Shown: in pieces, positions 1 through 6,678 of the stretch
How positions within the stretch are numbered: the first letter of the stretch is position 1
Layout of the letters: every line of letters begins with the position of its first letter
Assembly (NCBI GenBank): GCA_036746875.1
Contig: DAIODI010000054.1
Location: forward strand, 1-14,626
Reading direction: 5' to 3'
Length of the DNA: 14,626 nt
Origin: DAIODI01 sp036746875
GTDB taxonomy: Bacteria; Pseudomonadota; Alphaproteobacteria; Rhizobiales; Aestuariivirgaceae
The notes under the pieces: model-generated
What the model was told of the DNA's origin: nothing
The model's database searches: none
Seen by the model: only the letters and a program-made list of their open reading frames with translations
Made by a program: the position numbers and the translations under genes

Positions 1-1
1 C

Positions 2-256
2 TGGGTCTATCACAGCATGCTGTCGGGGCGGCGCACGGCGCTGGTCGCTCCGTGGCGGGGAAACTCGACCGTGCCGCTGCACGCCTCAAGCGGCCGCCAA
101 GCGCCGGTAGTGGCGCTGGCCAAGGGGGGCGTGGTCGGCGAGATCGACCGCTGCGACGGCGCCTGGTGCGAGATCGAGGTGCCCGGCGGCTATCACGGCT
201 TCATCGAGCAGACGATGCTCTGGGGCGTCTATCCCGGCGAGCAGGTCTCCAACTGA
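2..256 (+). CDS. SH3-domain protein, C-terminal part (partial, 5' end outside window)
   Basis: The reading frame is open from base 2 and stops at 254-256. It begins inside the protein at W-V-Y-H-S-M-L-S-G-R-R, so the ATG at 17 is internal, not the start. The visible 84 residues look like the end of one bacterial SH3 repeat (the WVxxSxLSGRR block) followed by a second, containing VPLHA, GDxC-like 'CDGAWCEIEV' and a closing GFIEQTMLWGVYPGE. Proteins of this type are usually exported and carry two SH3b domains thought to bind the cell wall; the signal peptide would lie upstream of the window. The gene converges on irr with only 23 bases between stops and no clear T-rich terminator. The SH3 assignment comes from the motif pattern; a specific role cannot be given. 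Confidence 0.75.
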   Translation, partial: WVYHSMLSGRRTALVAPWRGNSTVPLHASSGRQAPVVALAKGGVVGEIDRCDGAWCEIEVPGGYHGFIEQTMLWGVYPGEQVSN

Positions 257-279
257 CGGCGACCTTTCGTCGGCGGCGC

Positions 280-714
280 TCAGCTGCGCTTGCGTTCCAG
301 GCGGACGATCACGTCGATGCGCGTCACGGCCATGCCGTCGGGGGCGTCCGGAAGTCCGACGACGTCAAGCTCATCCGTGGGGATGTCGATGAGGCGGCCT
401 TCCGGTTCGAGGTAGTAGTGGAAGTGGTTCGACGTGTTGGTGTCGAAGCAGGCCTTGTGGCCCTCGATGGCGACCTCGCGCAGCAATCCCGCCGCGGTGA
501 ACTGGTTCAGCGTGTTGTAGACGGTGGCGAGGGACACATCCACCCCGGCCGCCGCGGCTTCCGCATGCAGCGACTCAGCCGAGAGGTGCCGGTCGCCCGC
601 GCCGAACATCAGGCGCGCAAGCTCCAGGCGCTGGCGCGTGGGGCGCATGCCGTGCGAGCGCAACCGCGCGGCAAGCCCCGCTTCGTCCGTCGATCGATGT
701 TTCGCCCCGGTCAT
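280..714 (-). CDS. irr: Irr, Fur-family iron/heme-responsive transcriptional regulator
   Basis: The protein is 144 residues if started at 714. An N-terminal winged helix carries RPTRQR (about residues 24-29) and SLATVYNTLNQF (61-72), the Fur-family recognition helix. The C-terminal dimerisation half has FDTNTSNHFHYYLE (90-103), the Irr form of the metal/heme-binding histidine region, with H97 and H99. There are no Fur CxxC zinc pairs; C89 is the only cysteine. In Rhizobiales Irr represses or activates iron and heme genes at ICE boxes when iron is low. The frame stays open upstream, with ATGs at 759 and 774, but those leaders (MLYCHEARKATN) do not look Irr-like and the best promoter candidate overlaps them. 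No start has a good Shine-Dalgarno. The gene is divergent from fabA. The family call is firm; the exact start is less so. Confidence 0.9.
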   Translation of the reverse strand: MTGAKHRSTDEAGLAARLRSHGMRPTRQRLELARLMFGAGDRHLSAESLHAEAAAAGVDVSLATVYNTLNQFTAAGLLREVAIEGHKACFDTNTSNHFHYYLEPEGRLIDIPTDELDVVGLPDAPDGMAVTRIDVIVRLERKRS

Positions 715-763
715 CGTAGCGGCGTTGGTTGCCTTGCGCGCTTCATGGCAGTAAAGCATGTCC

Positions 764-792
764 AAAATAATCATCCCGGGCCGCCGGCGCAA
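764..792 (-). promoter_or_regulatory. candidate irr promoter in an AT-rich island
   Basis: On the minus strand TTGCGC (787-792) and TATTTT (764-769) are separated by 17 bases, each matching four of six sigma-70 consensus positions. They sit in a short A+T-rich island (about 750-774) that contrasts sharply with the flanking GC-rich DNA. A start of transcription near 757 would place the ATG at 714 inside the message and exclude the upstream ATGs. On the plus strand AATAAT (766-771) in the same island could be a -10 for fabA, but its -35 is poor. No clean ICE palindrome was found by eye. Confidence 0.35.
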
Positions 793-891
793 CACCGGGG
801 GCTGCGGCGGGGCGTCAGGGGCGCGCCGGATCGTGCGGGGCCTGTCGAACCGGGTGAAGCCGCGGCGGCGATGGCGGGAACGGGTAGGGGA

Positions 892-1410
892 ATGGGCGAA
901 CGCAAGTCGAGTTTCGATTACGAGGCGCTGCTGGCGTGCGGCCGGGGCGAACTGTTCGGCCCCGGCAACGCCCGGCTGCCGCTGCCGCCGATGCTGATGT
1001 TCGACCGCATCACCCGTATCCGCGAGGACGGCGGCGAGCATGGCAAGGGAGAAATCGTCGCCGAACTCGACGTGAAGCCCGACCTGTGGTTCTTCCCCTG
1101 CCACTTCCAGGGCGACCCGGTGATGCCCGGCTGCCTTGGTCTCGACGCCCTCTGGCAGATGCTGGGGTTTTTCCTCGGCTGGCTGGGCGCACCGGGCCGC
1201 GGCCGGGCGCTCGGCGTGGGGGAGGTGAAATTCACCGGGATGGTGACGCCGGCCACCCACACCGTCACCTATGTGGTGAGCCCGAAGCGGCTGATCCTGC
1301 GCAAGCTCAACCTCGGCATCGCCGACGGCGTGATGAAGGCGGACGGCGAAACGGTTTACGCGGCGAGCGATCTTCGCGTCGGCCTGTTCGGCTCCCCGGC
1401 CGGCTCGTGA
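892..1410 (+). CDS. fabA: FabA, 3-hydroxydecanoyl-ACP dehydratase/isomerase
   Basis: This cytoplasmic enzyme dehydrates 3-hydroxyacyl-ACP and isomerises trans-2- to cis-3-decenoyl-ACP, the entry into unsaturated fatty acids. The frame starts as MGERKSSFDYEALLACGRGE, the usual FabA N-terminus, giving 172 residues, the same length as E. coli FabA. Catalytic H71 lies in CHFQGDPVMPG and D85 in LGLDALWQ, matching the His70/Asp84 pair of the E. coli enzyme (numbered without Met). GEVKFTGMVTP and the C-terminal ASDLRVGLF are also typical. An in-frame ATG at 871 would add MAGTGRG, which is not family-like; the GGGG run directly before 892 is too close to be an ideal ribosome site, so 871 remains possible. 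fabB follows after 31 bases. The function is certain from sequence; the start is likely. Confidence 0.95.
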   Translation: MGERKSSFDYEALLACGRGELFGPGNARLPLPPMLMFDRITRIREDGGEHGKGEIVAELDVKPDLWFFPCHFQGDPVMPGCLGLDALWQMLGFFLGWLGAPGRGRALGVGEVKFTGMVTPATHTVTYVVSPKRLILRKLNLGIADGVMKADGETVYAASDLRVGLFGSPAGS

Positions 1411-1429
1411 GGCGGTGTCGCCACTGGAT

Positions 1430-1434
1430 AAGGA
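1430..1434 (+). promoter_or_regulatory. Shine-Dalgarno of fabB (AAGGA)
   Basis: AAGGA lies seven bases before the ATG at 1442. It decides against the in-frame ATG at 1415, which would add nine residues (MSPLDKDLP) not expected in front of the beta-strand MRRVVVTGIG of ketoacyl synthases. Confidence 0.75.
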
Positions 1435-1441
1435 TCTGCCC

Positions 1442-2656
1442 ATGAGGCGCGTCGTCGTCACCGGGATCGGCATCGTTTCGAGCATCGGCAACACGGCGCA
1501 GGAGGTGACGGCTTCGCTCGCCTCGGCGCGCTCCGGCGTCGGCAGGGCGGCCGACTACGAGCGGCGGGGTTTCCGCTGCCAGGTGCACGGCGCGCCGACG
1601 CTGGACCTCGACTCCGCCGTGGACCGCCGGGTGCGCCGGTTCATGGGCGACGGCGCGGCGTGGAACTACGCCGCCATGGGCCAGGCGATCGCCGCCGCCG
1701 GGCTTGAGGCGAGCGACGTCCGCAACGACCGCACCGGCATCATCATGGGCTCGGGCGGCCCCTCCACCCGCATCCTGGTGCAATCGGCAGATACGGCGCG
1801 CGAGAAATCGCCCAAGCGGGTCGGTCCGTTCGCCGTGCCCGCCTGCATGTCGTCCACCAACTCGGCGACGCTGGCGGTGCCCTACGGCATCCGCGGGGTG
1901 AACTACTCGATCTCGTCGGCGTGCGCCACCTCCACCCACTGCATCGGCAACGCCGCCGAACTCATCCAGTGGGGCAAGCAGGACGTGATGTTCGCCGGCG
2001 GCGGCGAGGAGCTCGACTGGACGCTCTCGGTGCTGTTCGACGCCATGGGCGCGATGTCGTCCGGCTACAACGCCACCCCGGAGAAGGCCTCGCGCGCCTA
2101 CGATCTCAACCGCGACGGCTTCGTGATCGCCGGCGGCGCGGGCGTCGTGGTGCTGGAGGAGCGCGAGCGGGCGAAGGCGCGGGGCGCAAGGATCTACTGC
2201 GAGCTTGTCGGATACGGCGCGACGTCGGACGGCTTCGACATGGTGCAGCCCTCGGGCGAGGGAGCCGAGCGCTGCATGCGCCTCGCGCTTTCGACGGTGA
2301 AGGAGAAGGTGGACTACATCAACCCGCACGCCACCTCGACGCCGATCGGCGACCGCAAGGAGATCGAGGCGATCCGCGCCGTCTTCGGCAAGGATGTGCC
2401 GCCGATCTCGGCCACCAAGTCGCTCACCGGCCATTCGCTCGGCGCGGCGGGGGTGCAGGAGGCGATCTACTCGATCCTGATGATGAAGAACGGCTTCATC
2501 TGCGAAAGCGCCAACATCGAAACGCTCGACCCGGAGTTCGCCGACATGCCCATCGTGCGCAAGCGCATCGACAACGCCAGGCTCGACGTGGTGATGTCGA
2601 ACTCGTTCGGCTTCGGCGGCACCAACGGCACGCTCGTGTTCCAGCGCCATGAATGA
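1442..2656 (+). CDS. fabB: FabB, beta-ketoacyl-ACP synthase I
   Basis: The 404-residue thiolase-fold condensing enzyme elongates acyl-ACPs with malonyl-ACP and is needed to extend the cis-3-decenoyl-ACP made by FabA. It opens with RRVVVTGIGIVSSIG. Active-site C161 lies in SISSACATSTHCIG, H296 in NPHATSTPIGD, K326 in ISATKSLTG and H331 in GHSLGAAG. These sit exactly two residues before the E. coli FabB positions C163, H298, K328 and H333. C-terminal SNSFGFGGTNGTLVF closes the family signature. All catalytic residues and the full length are present, so the enzyme should be active. It follows fabA by 31 bases and its stop overlaps a possible fabI ATG at 2649, which points to one fabA-fabB-fabI transcript. 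FabB rather than FabF is favoured by the pairing with fabA. Confidence 0.96.
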   Translation: MRRVVVTGIGIVSSIGNTAQEVTASLASARSGVGRAADYERRGFRCQVHGAPTLDLDSAVDRRVRRFMGDGAAWNYAAMGQAIAAAGLEASDVRNDRTGIIMGSGGPSTRILVQSADTAREKSPKRVGPFAVPACMSSTNSATLAVPYGIRGVNYSISSACATSTHCIGNAAELIQWGKQDVMFAGGGEELDWTLSVLFDAMGAMSSGYNATPEKASRAYDLNRDGFVIAGGAGVVVLEERERAKARGARIYCELVGYGATSDGFDMVQPSGEGAERCMRLALSTVKEKVDYINPHATSTPIGDRKEIEAIRAVFGKDVPPISATKSLTGHSLGAAGVQEAIYSILMMKNGFICESANIETLDPEFADMPIVRKRIDNARLDVVMSNSFGFGGTNGTLVFQRHE

Positions 2657-2662
2657 GCCGCC

Positions 2663-2667
2663 GGTGA
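2663..2667 (+). promoter_or_regulatory. Shine-Dalgarno candidate of fabI (GGTGA)
   Basis: GGTGA lies five bases before the ATG at 2673. The alternative ATG at 2649, inside the fabB stop region, has no purine-rich site before it. This favours MTTAGLMNGKRG as the N-terminus. Confidence 0.5.
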
Positions 2668-2672
2668 CGACG

Positions 2673-3494
2673 ATGACCACCGCCGGGCTGATGAACGGCA
2701 AGCGCGGCCTCGTCATGGGCGTGGCGAACGATCACTCGATCGCCTGGGGCATCGCGCGCATGCTTGCGAGTCACGGTGCGGAGCTCGCGTTCACCTACCA
2801 GGGCGAGGCGTTCGGCAAGCGTGTGACGCCGCTTGCCTCGTCGGTGGGATCGAAGCTCGTGCTGCCCTGCGACGTCGAGGACATCGCCACCGTCGACCGC
2901 GTGTTCGGCGCGCTGGGCGATGCCTGGGGCGGGCTCGACTTCGTCGTCCACGCCATCGCCTACTCCGACCGCAGCGAACTCAAAGGCCGCTACGCCGACA
3001 CCACGCGCGAGAACTTCATCCGCACCATGGTGATCTCGTGCTTCTCCTTCACCGAGATCGCCCGGCGCGCCGCGGCGATGATGCCGAACGGCGGGGCGCT
3101 GGTGACGCTCACCTATGGCGGCTCCGTGCGGGTGATGCCCAACTATAACGTGATGGGCGTGGCCAAGGCGGCGCTTGAATCGTCTGTGCGCTACCTCGCC
3201 GCCGACTACGGCGCGCAGGGCGTGCGGGTGAACGCGATCTCGGCCGGCCCCATGCGGACGCTGGCGGGAGCGGGCATCGCGGACGCGCGGATGATGTTCA
3301 ACTACCAGAAGCGCCATTCGCCGCTGAAACGCACGGTGACGCTGGATGAGGTGGGGGGCGCCGCCCTCTATCTGCTCTCGCCGCTCTCCGGCGGCGTGAC
3401 CGGCGAAATCCACTACGTCGATTCCGGCTACAACATCATCTCCACCCCGCAGCCGGCCGAGATCAGGGGTGGCGGCTACGGCGGCGAGGAGTGA
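2673..3494 (+). CDS. fabI: FabI, enoyl-ACP reductase (NADH)
   Basis: This SDR-fold enzyme reduces trans-2-enoyl-ACP in the last step of each fatty acid cycle and is the target class of triclosan and isoniazid-type inhibitors. From 2673 it has 273 residues. The cofactor loop GVANDHSIAWGIA is at 16-28, the CDVED acidic segment near 66-70, and the catalytic pair Y148 (LTYGG) and Y158-x6-K165 (YNVMGVAK) follows the FabI rather than the classical SDR pattern. SAGPMRTLA and GEIHYVDSGYNI are also typical. The C-terminal tail is slightly longer than in E. coli and ends GGGYGGEE. The ATG at 2649 would add eight residues and overlap the fabB stop. Many Rhizobiales carry more than one FabI; this one, tied to fabAB, may work preferentially in the unsaturated branch (inference). 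It converges on the next gene with 12 bases between stops. Confidence 0.94.
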   Translation: MTTAGLMNGKRGLVMGVANDHSIAWGIARMLASHGAELAFTYQGEAFGKRVTPLASSVGSKLVLPCDVEDIATVDRVFGALGDAWGGLDFVVHAIAYSDRSELKGRYADTTRENFIRTMVISCFSFTEIARRAAAMMPNGGALVTLTYGGSVRVMPNYNVMGVAKAALESSVRYLAADYGAQGVRVNAISAGPMRTLAGAGIADARMMFNYQKRHSPLKRTVTLDEVGGAALYLLSPLSGGVTGEIHYVDSGYNIISTPQPAEIRGGGYGGEE

Positions 3495-3506
3495 ACCCGC
3501 CAGCCC

Positions 3507-4676
3507 TCACATGCGGTGGGCGCGGATGAGGGCGGCGGCGCGGGCGAACGCCGTGTTGGCGGCCGGAACGCCGGCGTAGATCGCCACCTGGATCAGCGCC
3601 TCCTTCAGCGTCGCCGGTGAAACGCCGGCCCGCAGCGCCGCGCCGAAGTGGAGGTCGAACTCCTCCCACCGCGACAGCGCCGCGCAGGTGACGATGACGA
3701 TGATCCGCCGCGTCTGCTCGTCGAGGCCGGGGCGCGTCCACACCTCGCCCCAGCAGTAGCGGGTGACAAGGTCCTGGAAATCGTCGTTGAAGTCGGTCCG
3801 GTTGGCGATCGACCGGTCCACCCACGCATCGCCCAGCGCCGCGCGTCGGCGGGCTGCGCCGGCAAGATAGCGCTCGTCGGCCGGCAGGCGGTGGCCGGTG
3901 AGGAACCCGGCGAGAAGCAGCGTGAAGGCGTTCGCCTGCTCGATGTTGGAGATGTGGCGTGCGGGGAGCATGGCGTGGCGGGCGTCGGATACGCCGCCGG
4001 CGATCTCCTGCCCGCGCGCCGGCGGGGTCGAGGGGTCGTCGCTGCCGGAGATGACAAGCGTCGGCGCGGCGACCTTCGGCAACAGGTTCGCAAGGTCGAG
4101 GTCCATGAGCATCCGGCACACGGCGGCGTAACTGCGCGGGTCCGTGCCCTCGATCATGGCCCGCACCGCCGCCACGGCAGGCGGATCGGCCTCGCGGAAG
4201 GCGGGCGAGAACCAGCGGTCGATGACGCTGTCCGAGATCGCCGTCATGCCGTTGGCCTCGATGGCGGCGATGCGCTCCGCCCAGACGTCGCGTGGAGGGA
4301 ACGACGTCGCGGTGTTGGCGAGCACGAGCTTGACGATCCGGTCCGGCGCGTGGGCGGCGAGCCAGAGGCCGGTCGCGCCGCCCATCGAGACGCCGCAGAA
4401 CGAGAACGTCGGCAGGTTGAGCGCGCCGGCGAGGGCGAGCACGTCGCGGCCGAGGTCGTCGATCGTGACGGCTCCGCTCGCCGCGCAGTCCGATGCGCCA
4501 TGGCCGCGCTGGTCGTAGCGCACGATGCGGAACGTACGCGCCAGCGCGCTCGCCTGCGCCTGCCACAGCCCGTGGTCGGCGCCGAGCGCGTTGGAGAAGA
4601 TCAGCGCCGGGCCGTCCGGCGGGCCCTCGACGCGATAGAACAGGCGCACGCCGTCGTGGCTGGTGAAGAACGGCAT
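3507..4676 (-). CDS. pcaL: fused 3-oxoadipate enol-lactonase / 4-carboxymuconolactone decarboxylase (PcaD-PcaC, PcaL type)
   Basis: The 389-residue protein has two domains. Residues 1-260 are an alpha/beta hydrolase with nucleophile S97 in GVSMGG, acid D214 in SDDPSTPP and H241 in ARHISNIEQ, the enol-lactonase pattern. Residues about 268-389 are a carboxymuconolactone decarboxylase domain: RYCWGEVWTRPGLD, then EEFDLHFGAAL with E339 and H343, then YAGVPAANTAF. The family pair converts 4-carboxymuconolactone to 3-oxoadipate in protocatechuate breakdown, and the fusion is known as PcaL. GAGG six bases before the ATG supports the start. No other pca genes are visible, so the natural substrate could differ. 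It lies 25 bases after the epimerase gene and should share its transcript. Both active sites look complete. Confidence 0.88.
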   Translation of the reverse strand: MPFFTSHDGVRLFYRVEGPPDGPALIFSNALGADHGLWQAQASALARTFRIVRYDQRGHGASDCAASGAVTIDDLGRDVLALAGALNLPTFSFCGVSMGGATGLWLAAHAPDRIVKLVLANTATSFPPRDVWAERIAAIEANGMTAISDSVIDRWFSPAFREADPPAVAAVRAMIEGTDPRSYAAVCRMLMDLDLANLLPKVAAPTLVISGSDDPSTPPARGQEIAGGVSDARHAMLPARHISNIEQANAFTLLLAGFLTGHRLPADERYLAGAARRRAALGDAWVDRSIANRTDFNDDFQDLVTRYCWGEVWTRPGLDEQTRRIIVIVTCAALSRWEEFDLHFGAALRAGVSPATLKEALIQVAIYAGVPAANTAFARAAALIRAHRM

Positions 4677-4701
4677 CCCTCGCCTCCGCCTTGTTCGCTC
4701 G

Positions 4702-5553
4702 TCAGGCCCGCGCCCAACCCTGCTTCATGTTGCGATAGCCCAGCGTGTAGACCTCCTCCGGCGTCGGTGCAAAATCGCGCCACACCCGCGTCGCCGCCGC
4801 CAGCGCCGGGAGCGCGCGGCCGAACGACTCAACCGTCAGCCAGCCGTCGTACTTCGCCCGTTTCAGCGCCGCGTAGGTTTCGCGCCACGGCACATGACCC
4901 TTGCCAGGCGTGCCGCGGTCGTTTTCAGAGATGTGGACGTGGATCAGGTGCGGACGAATGGTGCGGATCGCCGCAATGGGGTCCTTCTCCTCGATGTTGG
5001 CGTGGAAGGTGTCGAACATGGCCTTGACCTGCGGATGGTCCACCTCCGCCACATGGCCTGCGAGCTGGTCCATCGTGTTCAGGAAGTAGCACTCGAACCG
5101 GTTCAGGGCTTCAAGCGCGAAGATCACGTTGCGCCGCGCCGCGTGGTCGCCGGCGCGCCGGTGGAAGGCGATGGCGCGCCGGCGCTCCGCCGCCGTCGGG
5201 CCTGCGCCGGAGAACCACCCGAGCTCCGAATGCATCGGCCCGGCGATCACGTGCGCGCCGAGCGCCGCCGTGCAGTCGATCACCCGGCGAGCGTAGGCGG
5301 CGGCTGCGGCCTGGTGGGTCTTGTCCGGCGACAGCGGGTTTTTGCCGGAAGGGCCGATGACGCTGACCACCGTGCGCTCCAGCCCGATCTCGTCGAGCAG
5401 CGCGCCGATCCGTGCATAGTGATCGGCGTCGCCCTCGAAGACGGGAACCTCGACCCCGTCGTATCCCGCCGCCTTGAGCTTGCGCAGAAGCGGCGCGTGC
5501 CGCTGCGTGACGTGCGTTGTCCACAGAAGCAGGTTGAACCCGAACTTCACCAT
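4702..5553 (-). CDS. TIM-barrel sugar epimerase/isomerase, D-tagatose (D-psicose) 3-epimerase-like
   Basis: The 283-residue protein is a xylose-isomerase-like TIM barrel. Putative metal ligands are E148 (LEALNRFE), D181 (FDTFHANIEE), H207 (HVHISEND) and E242 (VESFGR), with E154 and R213 as further active-site residues. The gaps 33, 26 and 35 between ligands equal those of Pseudomonas cichorii D-tagatose 3-epimerase (E152, D185, H211, E246), as I recall that enzyme. The usual activity of this group is C3 epimerisation of ketohexoses or of L-ribulose, with Mn2+ or Co2+. Hydroxypyruvate isomerases share the fold, but the NRFE and TFHxNIEE motifs favour the epimerase group. GGAGG seven bases before the ATG supports the start. 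It is the first gene after a strong-looking promoter and is followed by the PcaL-type gene. No sugar transporter or kinase is nearby, so the true substrate is unknown. Confidence 0.82.
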   Translation of the reverse strand: MVKFGFNLLLWTTHVTQRHAPLLRKLKAAGYDGVEVPVFEGDADHYARIGALLDEIGLERTVVSVIGPSGKNPLSPDKTHQAAAAAYARRVIDCTAALGAHVIAGPMHSELGWFSGAGPTAAERRRAIAFHRRAGDHAARRNVIFALEALNRFECYFLNTMDQLAGHVAEVDHPQVKAMFDTFHANIEEKDPIAAIRTIRPHLIHVHISENDRGTPGKGHVPWRETYAALKRAKYDGWLTVESFGRALPALAAATRVWRDFAPTPEEVYTLGYRNMKQGWARA

Positions 5554-5577
5554 CGCCGCCCTCCCGCGCCCGTGGTG

Positions 5578-5606
5578 ATGACAGGACGCGCCGGCGCGAT
5601 TGTCAA
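5578..5606 (-). promoter_or_regulatory. promoter of the epimerase-pcaL operon with palindromic operator candidate
   Basis: On the minus strand a perfect -35 TTGACA (5601-5606) and a -10 TGTCAT (5578-5583, four of six) are separated by 17 bases. The spacer holds a perfect 12-base palindrome CGCGCCGGCGCG (5587-5598), well placed for a repressor site. A transcription start near 5571 would leave a short leader with GGAGG at the right distance from the ATG at 5553. The -35 abuts the stop codon of the regulator gene (5607-5609). The same bases could also fold into a hairpin at the end of the regulator transcript, but no T-run follows. Confidence 0.5.
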
Positions 5607-6575
5607 TCAGGACGGCTGGCCGCCCGGCGCCGCAGGGCGGCCGCGCTGGCGGCTGGGGGAGACGCCGAGCCGCGCCTTGTAGGTCCGCGAGAACTGCGCC
5701 AGCGAGCCGAAACCGGAGGCGAGCGCCACCTCGCGCACGGAGAGTTTCGAGTAGGCGAGCAGCCGTTCGGCCCGTTCGAGCCTGAGGCGAAGGTAGATGT
5801 GCTTCGGCCCCGCGCCGAAGCGGGCGCGGAACAGCCGGTCGAGCTGGCGCTGCGACACGCCGGCGGCGACGGCGATGCGCGGAACCGGCAGGGGGTCTTC
5901 GAGCGCCGCCTCCATCGCCGCGATGGCTGCAAGCAGGCGCGGATCGCTGCCGGCGTAGCGCCGCGACAGGGCGGTGCGCCCTTCGCCGGTCGCGCCGGGA
6001 TGGCGGTCGTGGACCAGCGTCTCGGCGACGGTTGCGGCGAGCGGCTCGCCTTCGATGGCGGAAAGCCAGTCCAGCATCATGTCGAGCGCGCTGGTCCCGC
6101 CCGAGGCGGTCAGGCGGCCGCGGTCGATGACATAGCGGGCGTCCTCCACCACGACGCGCGGGAACGTTTCGCGGAAAGCGGGCAGCGTCTCCCAGTGGCA
6201 GGTCGCGCGGTAGCCGTCGAGCACGCCCGCGCCCGCCAGCAGGAACGCGCCGGTGTCGACGCCGCCGAGCAGCGCGCCGGTGCGCGCAAGGCGGCGCAAT
6301 TCGTTGAACACCTCCCGGCGCATCGCCTGCTCGTGGTCGTAGCTGGCCGAGGCGACCAGAAGATCGGCCTGCCGCAGCCCGCCGAGCGGTGCTTCAACCG
6401 AAACCGGGATGCCGTTCGAGGCGGTGACGGCCTCGCCATCCACTGAGACGAACCGCCAGGCGAACGCGCCGGGGCGGAAGCGGTTGGCGACGCGCAACGG
6501 CTCCAGCGCGGAGTAAAGCGCGATCATCGAGAACCGAGGCGCCAGCAGGAATACGACATCGCGCGGGCGGATCAT
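5607..6575 (-). CDS. GlxA-family transcriptional regulator (DJ-1/PfpI-like domain plus AraC HTH)
   Basis: The 322-residue regulator has an N-terminal class I glutamine-amidotransferase-like domain (about 5-190) starting RDVVFLLAPRFSMIALYSALEPLRVANR. At the nucleophile elbow the sequence is GGVDTGAFLLAGAG, with D107 where catalytic members have Cys, so it is a sensor and not an enzyme. Residues 213-312 are an AraC DNA-binding domain with two HTH units (IAVAAGVSQRQLDRLFR and VALASGFGSLAQFSR). This architecture is shared by CdhR, GbdR and ArgR-type activators of carnitine, betaine and arginine catabolism. It is divergent, across 103 bases, from a carnitine gene set, so control of that set is the simplest reading. 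It also precedes the epimerase operon on its own strand. No Shine-Dalgarno is obvious before the ATG, but the N-terminus fits the family. Confidence 0.9.
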   Translation of the reverse strand: MIRPRDVVFLLAPRFSMIALYSALEPLRVANRFRPGAFAWRFVSVDGEAVTASNGIPVSVEAPLGGLRQADLLVASASYDHEQAMRREVFNELRRLARTGALLGGVDTGAFLLAGAGVLDGYRATCHWETLPAFRETFPRVVVEDARYVIDRGRLTASGGTSALDMMLDWLSAIEGEPLAATVAETLVHDRHPGATGEGRTALSRRYAGSDPRLLAAIAAMEAALEDPLPVPRIAVAAGVSQRQLDRLFRARFGAGPKHIYLRLRLERAERLLAYSKLSVREVALASGFGSLAQFSRTYKARLGVSPSRQRGRPAAPGGQPS

Positions 6576-6678
6576 GGCGTTTTGACCATAACCGGCAAAC
6601 CAATGGCGAGAAAAGCCAAATCAACGTCGAGCGCGGCGATAGAGTCAAGCCCGTCCACCCGCCTCCCGGAGAGAACCC
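6576..6678. promoter_or_regulatory. divergent control region between the GlxA-type regulator and the carnitine genes
   Basis: This 103-base gap is more A+T-rich than its surroundings in its first half. It contains the inverted repeat TGGC-N7-GCCA (6604-6618), a possible regulator site. No good sigma-70 promoter was found toward the plus strand; TAGAGT (6640-6645) could be a -10 without a -35, which would suit an activator-dependent promoter. On the minus strand TTGACT (6643-6648) is followed 17 bases later by a poor GTTGAT. GGAGAG (6668-6673) is a clear ribosome site for the first carnitine gene. Confidence 0.45.

Noticed and set aside
52..891. N-terminal extension of the fabA frame back to base 52
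   Set aside because: The extension runs antisense through irr and has no FabA-like sequence; the recognised N-terminus is at 892.
715..1494. N-terminal extension of the irr frame through fabA
   Set aside because: It is the antisense frame of fabA; Irr homology starts just after 714.
1307..2716. Long minus-strand frame opposite fabB
   Set aside because: Low-complexity Arg/His/Ala/Gly translation with no motif; it is the antisense of a well-supported gene.
3463..4566. Alternative minus frame overlapping the PcaL-type gene
   Set aside because: Arg/Pro-rich out-of-frame shadow; the other frame has complete hydrolase and decarboxylase motifs.
5578..5606. Reading the palindrome only as a terminator of the regulator gene
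   Set aside because: There is no T-run, and the bases match a -35/-10 pair at 17-base spacing with a suitable ribosome site downstream, so promoter/operator is the better reading.
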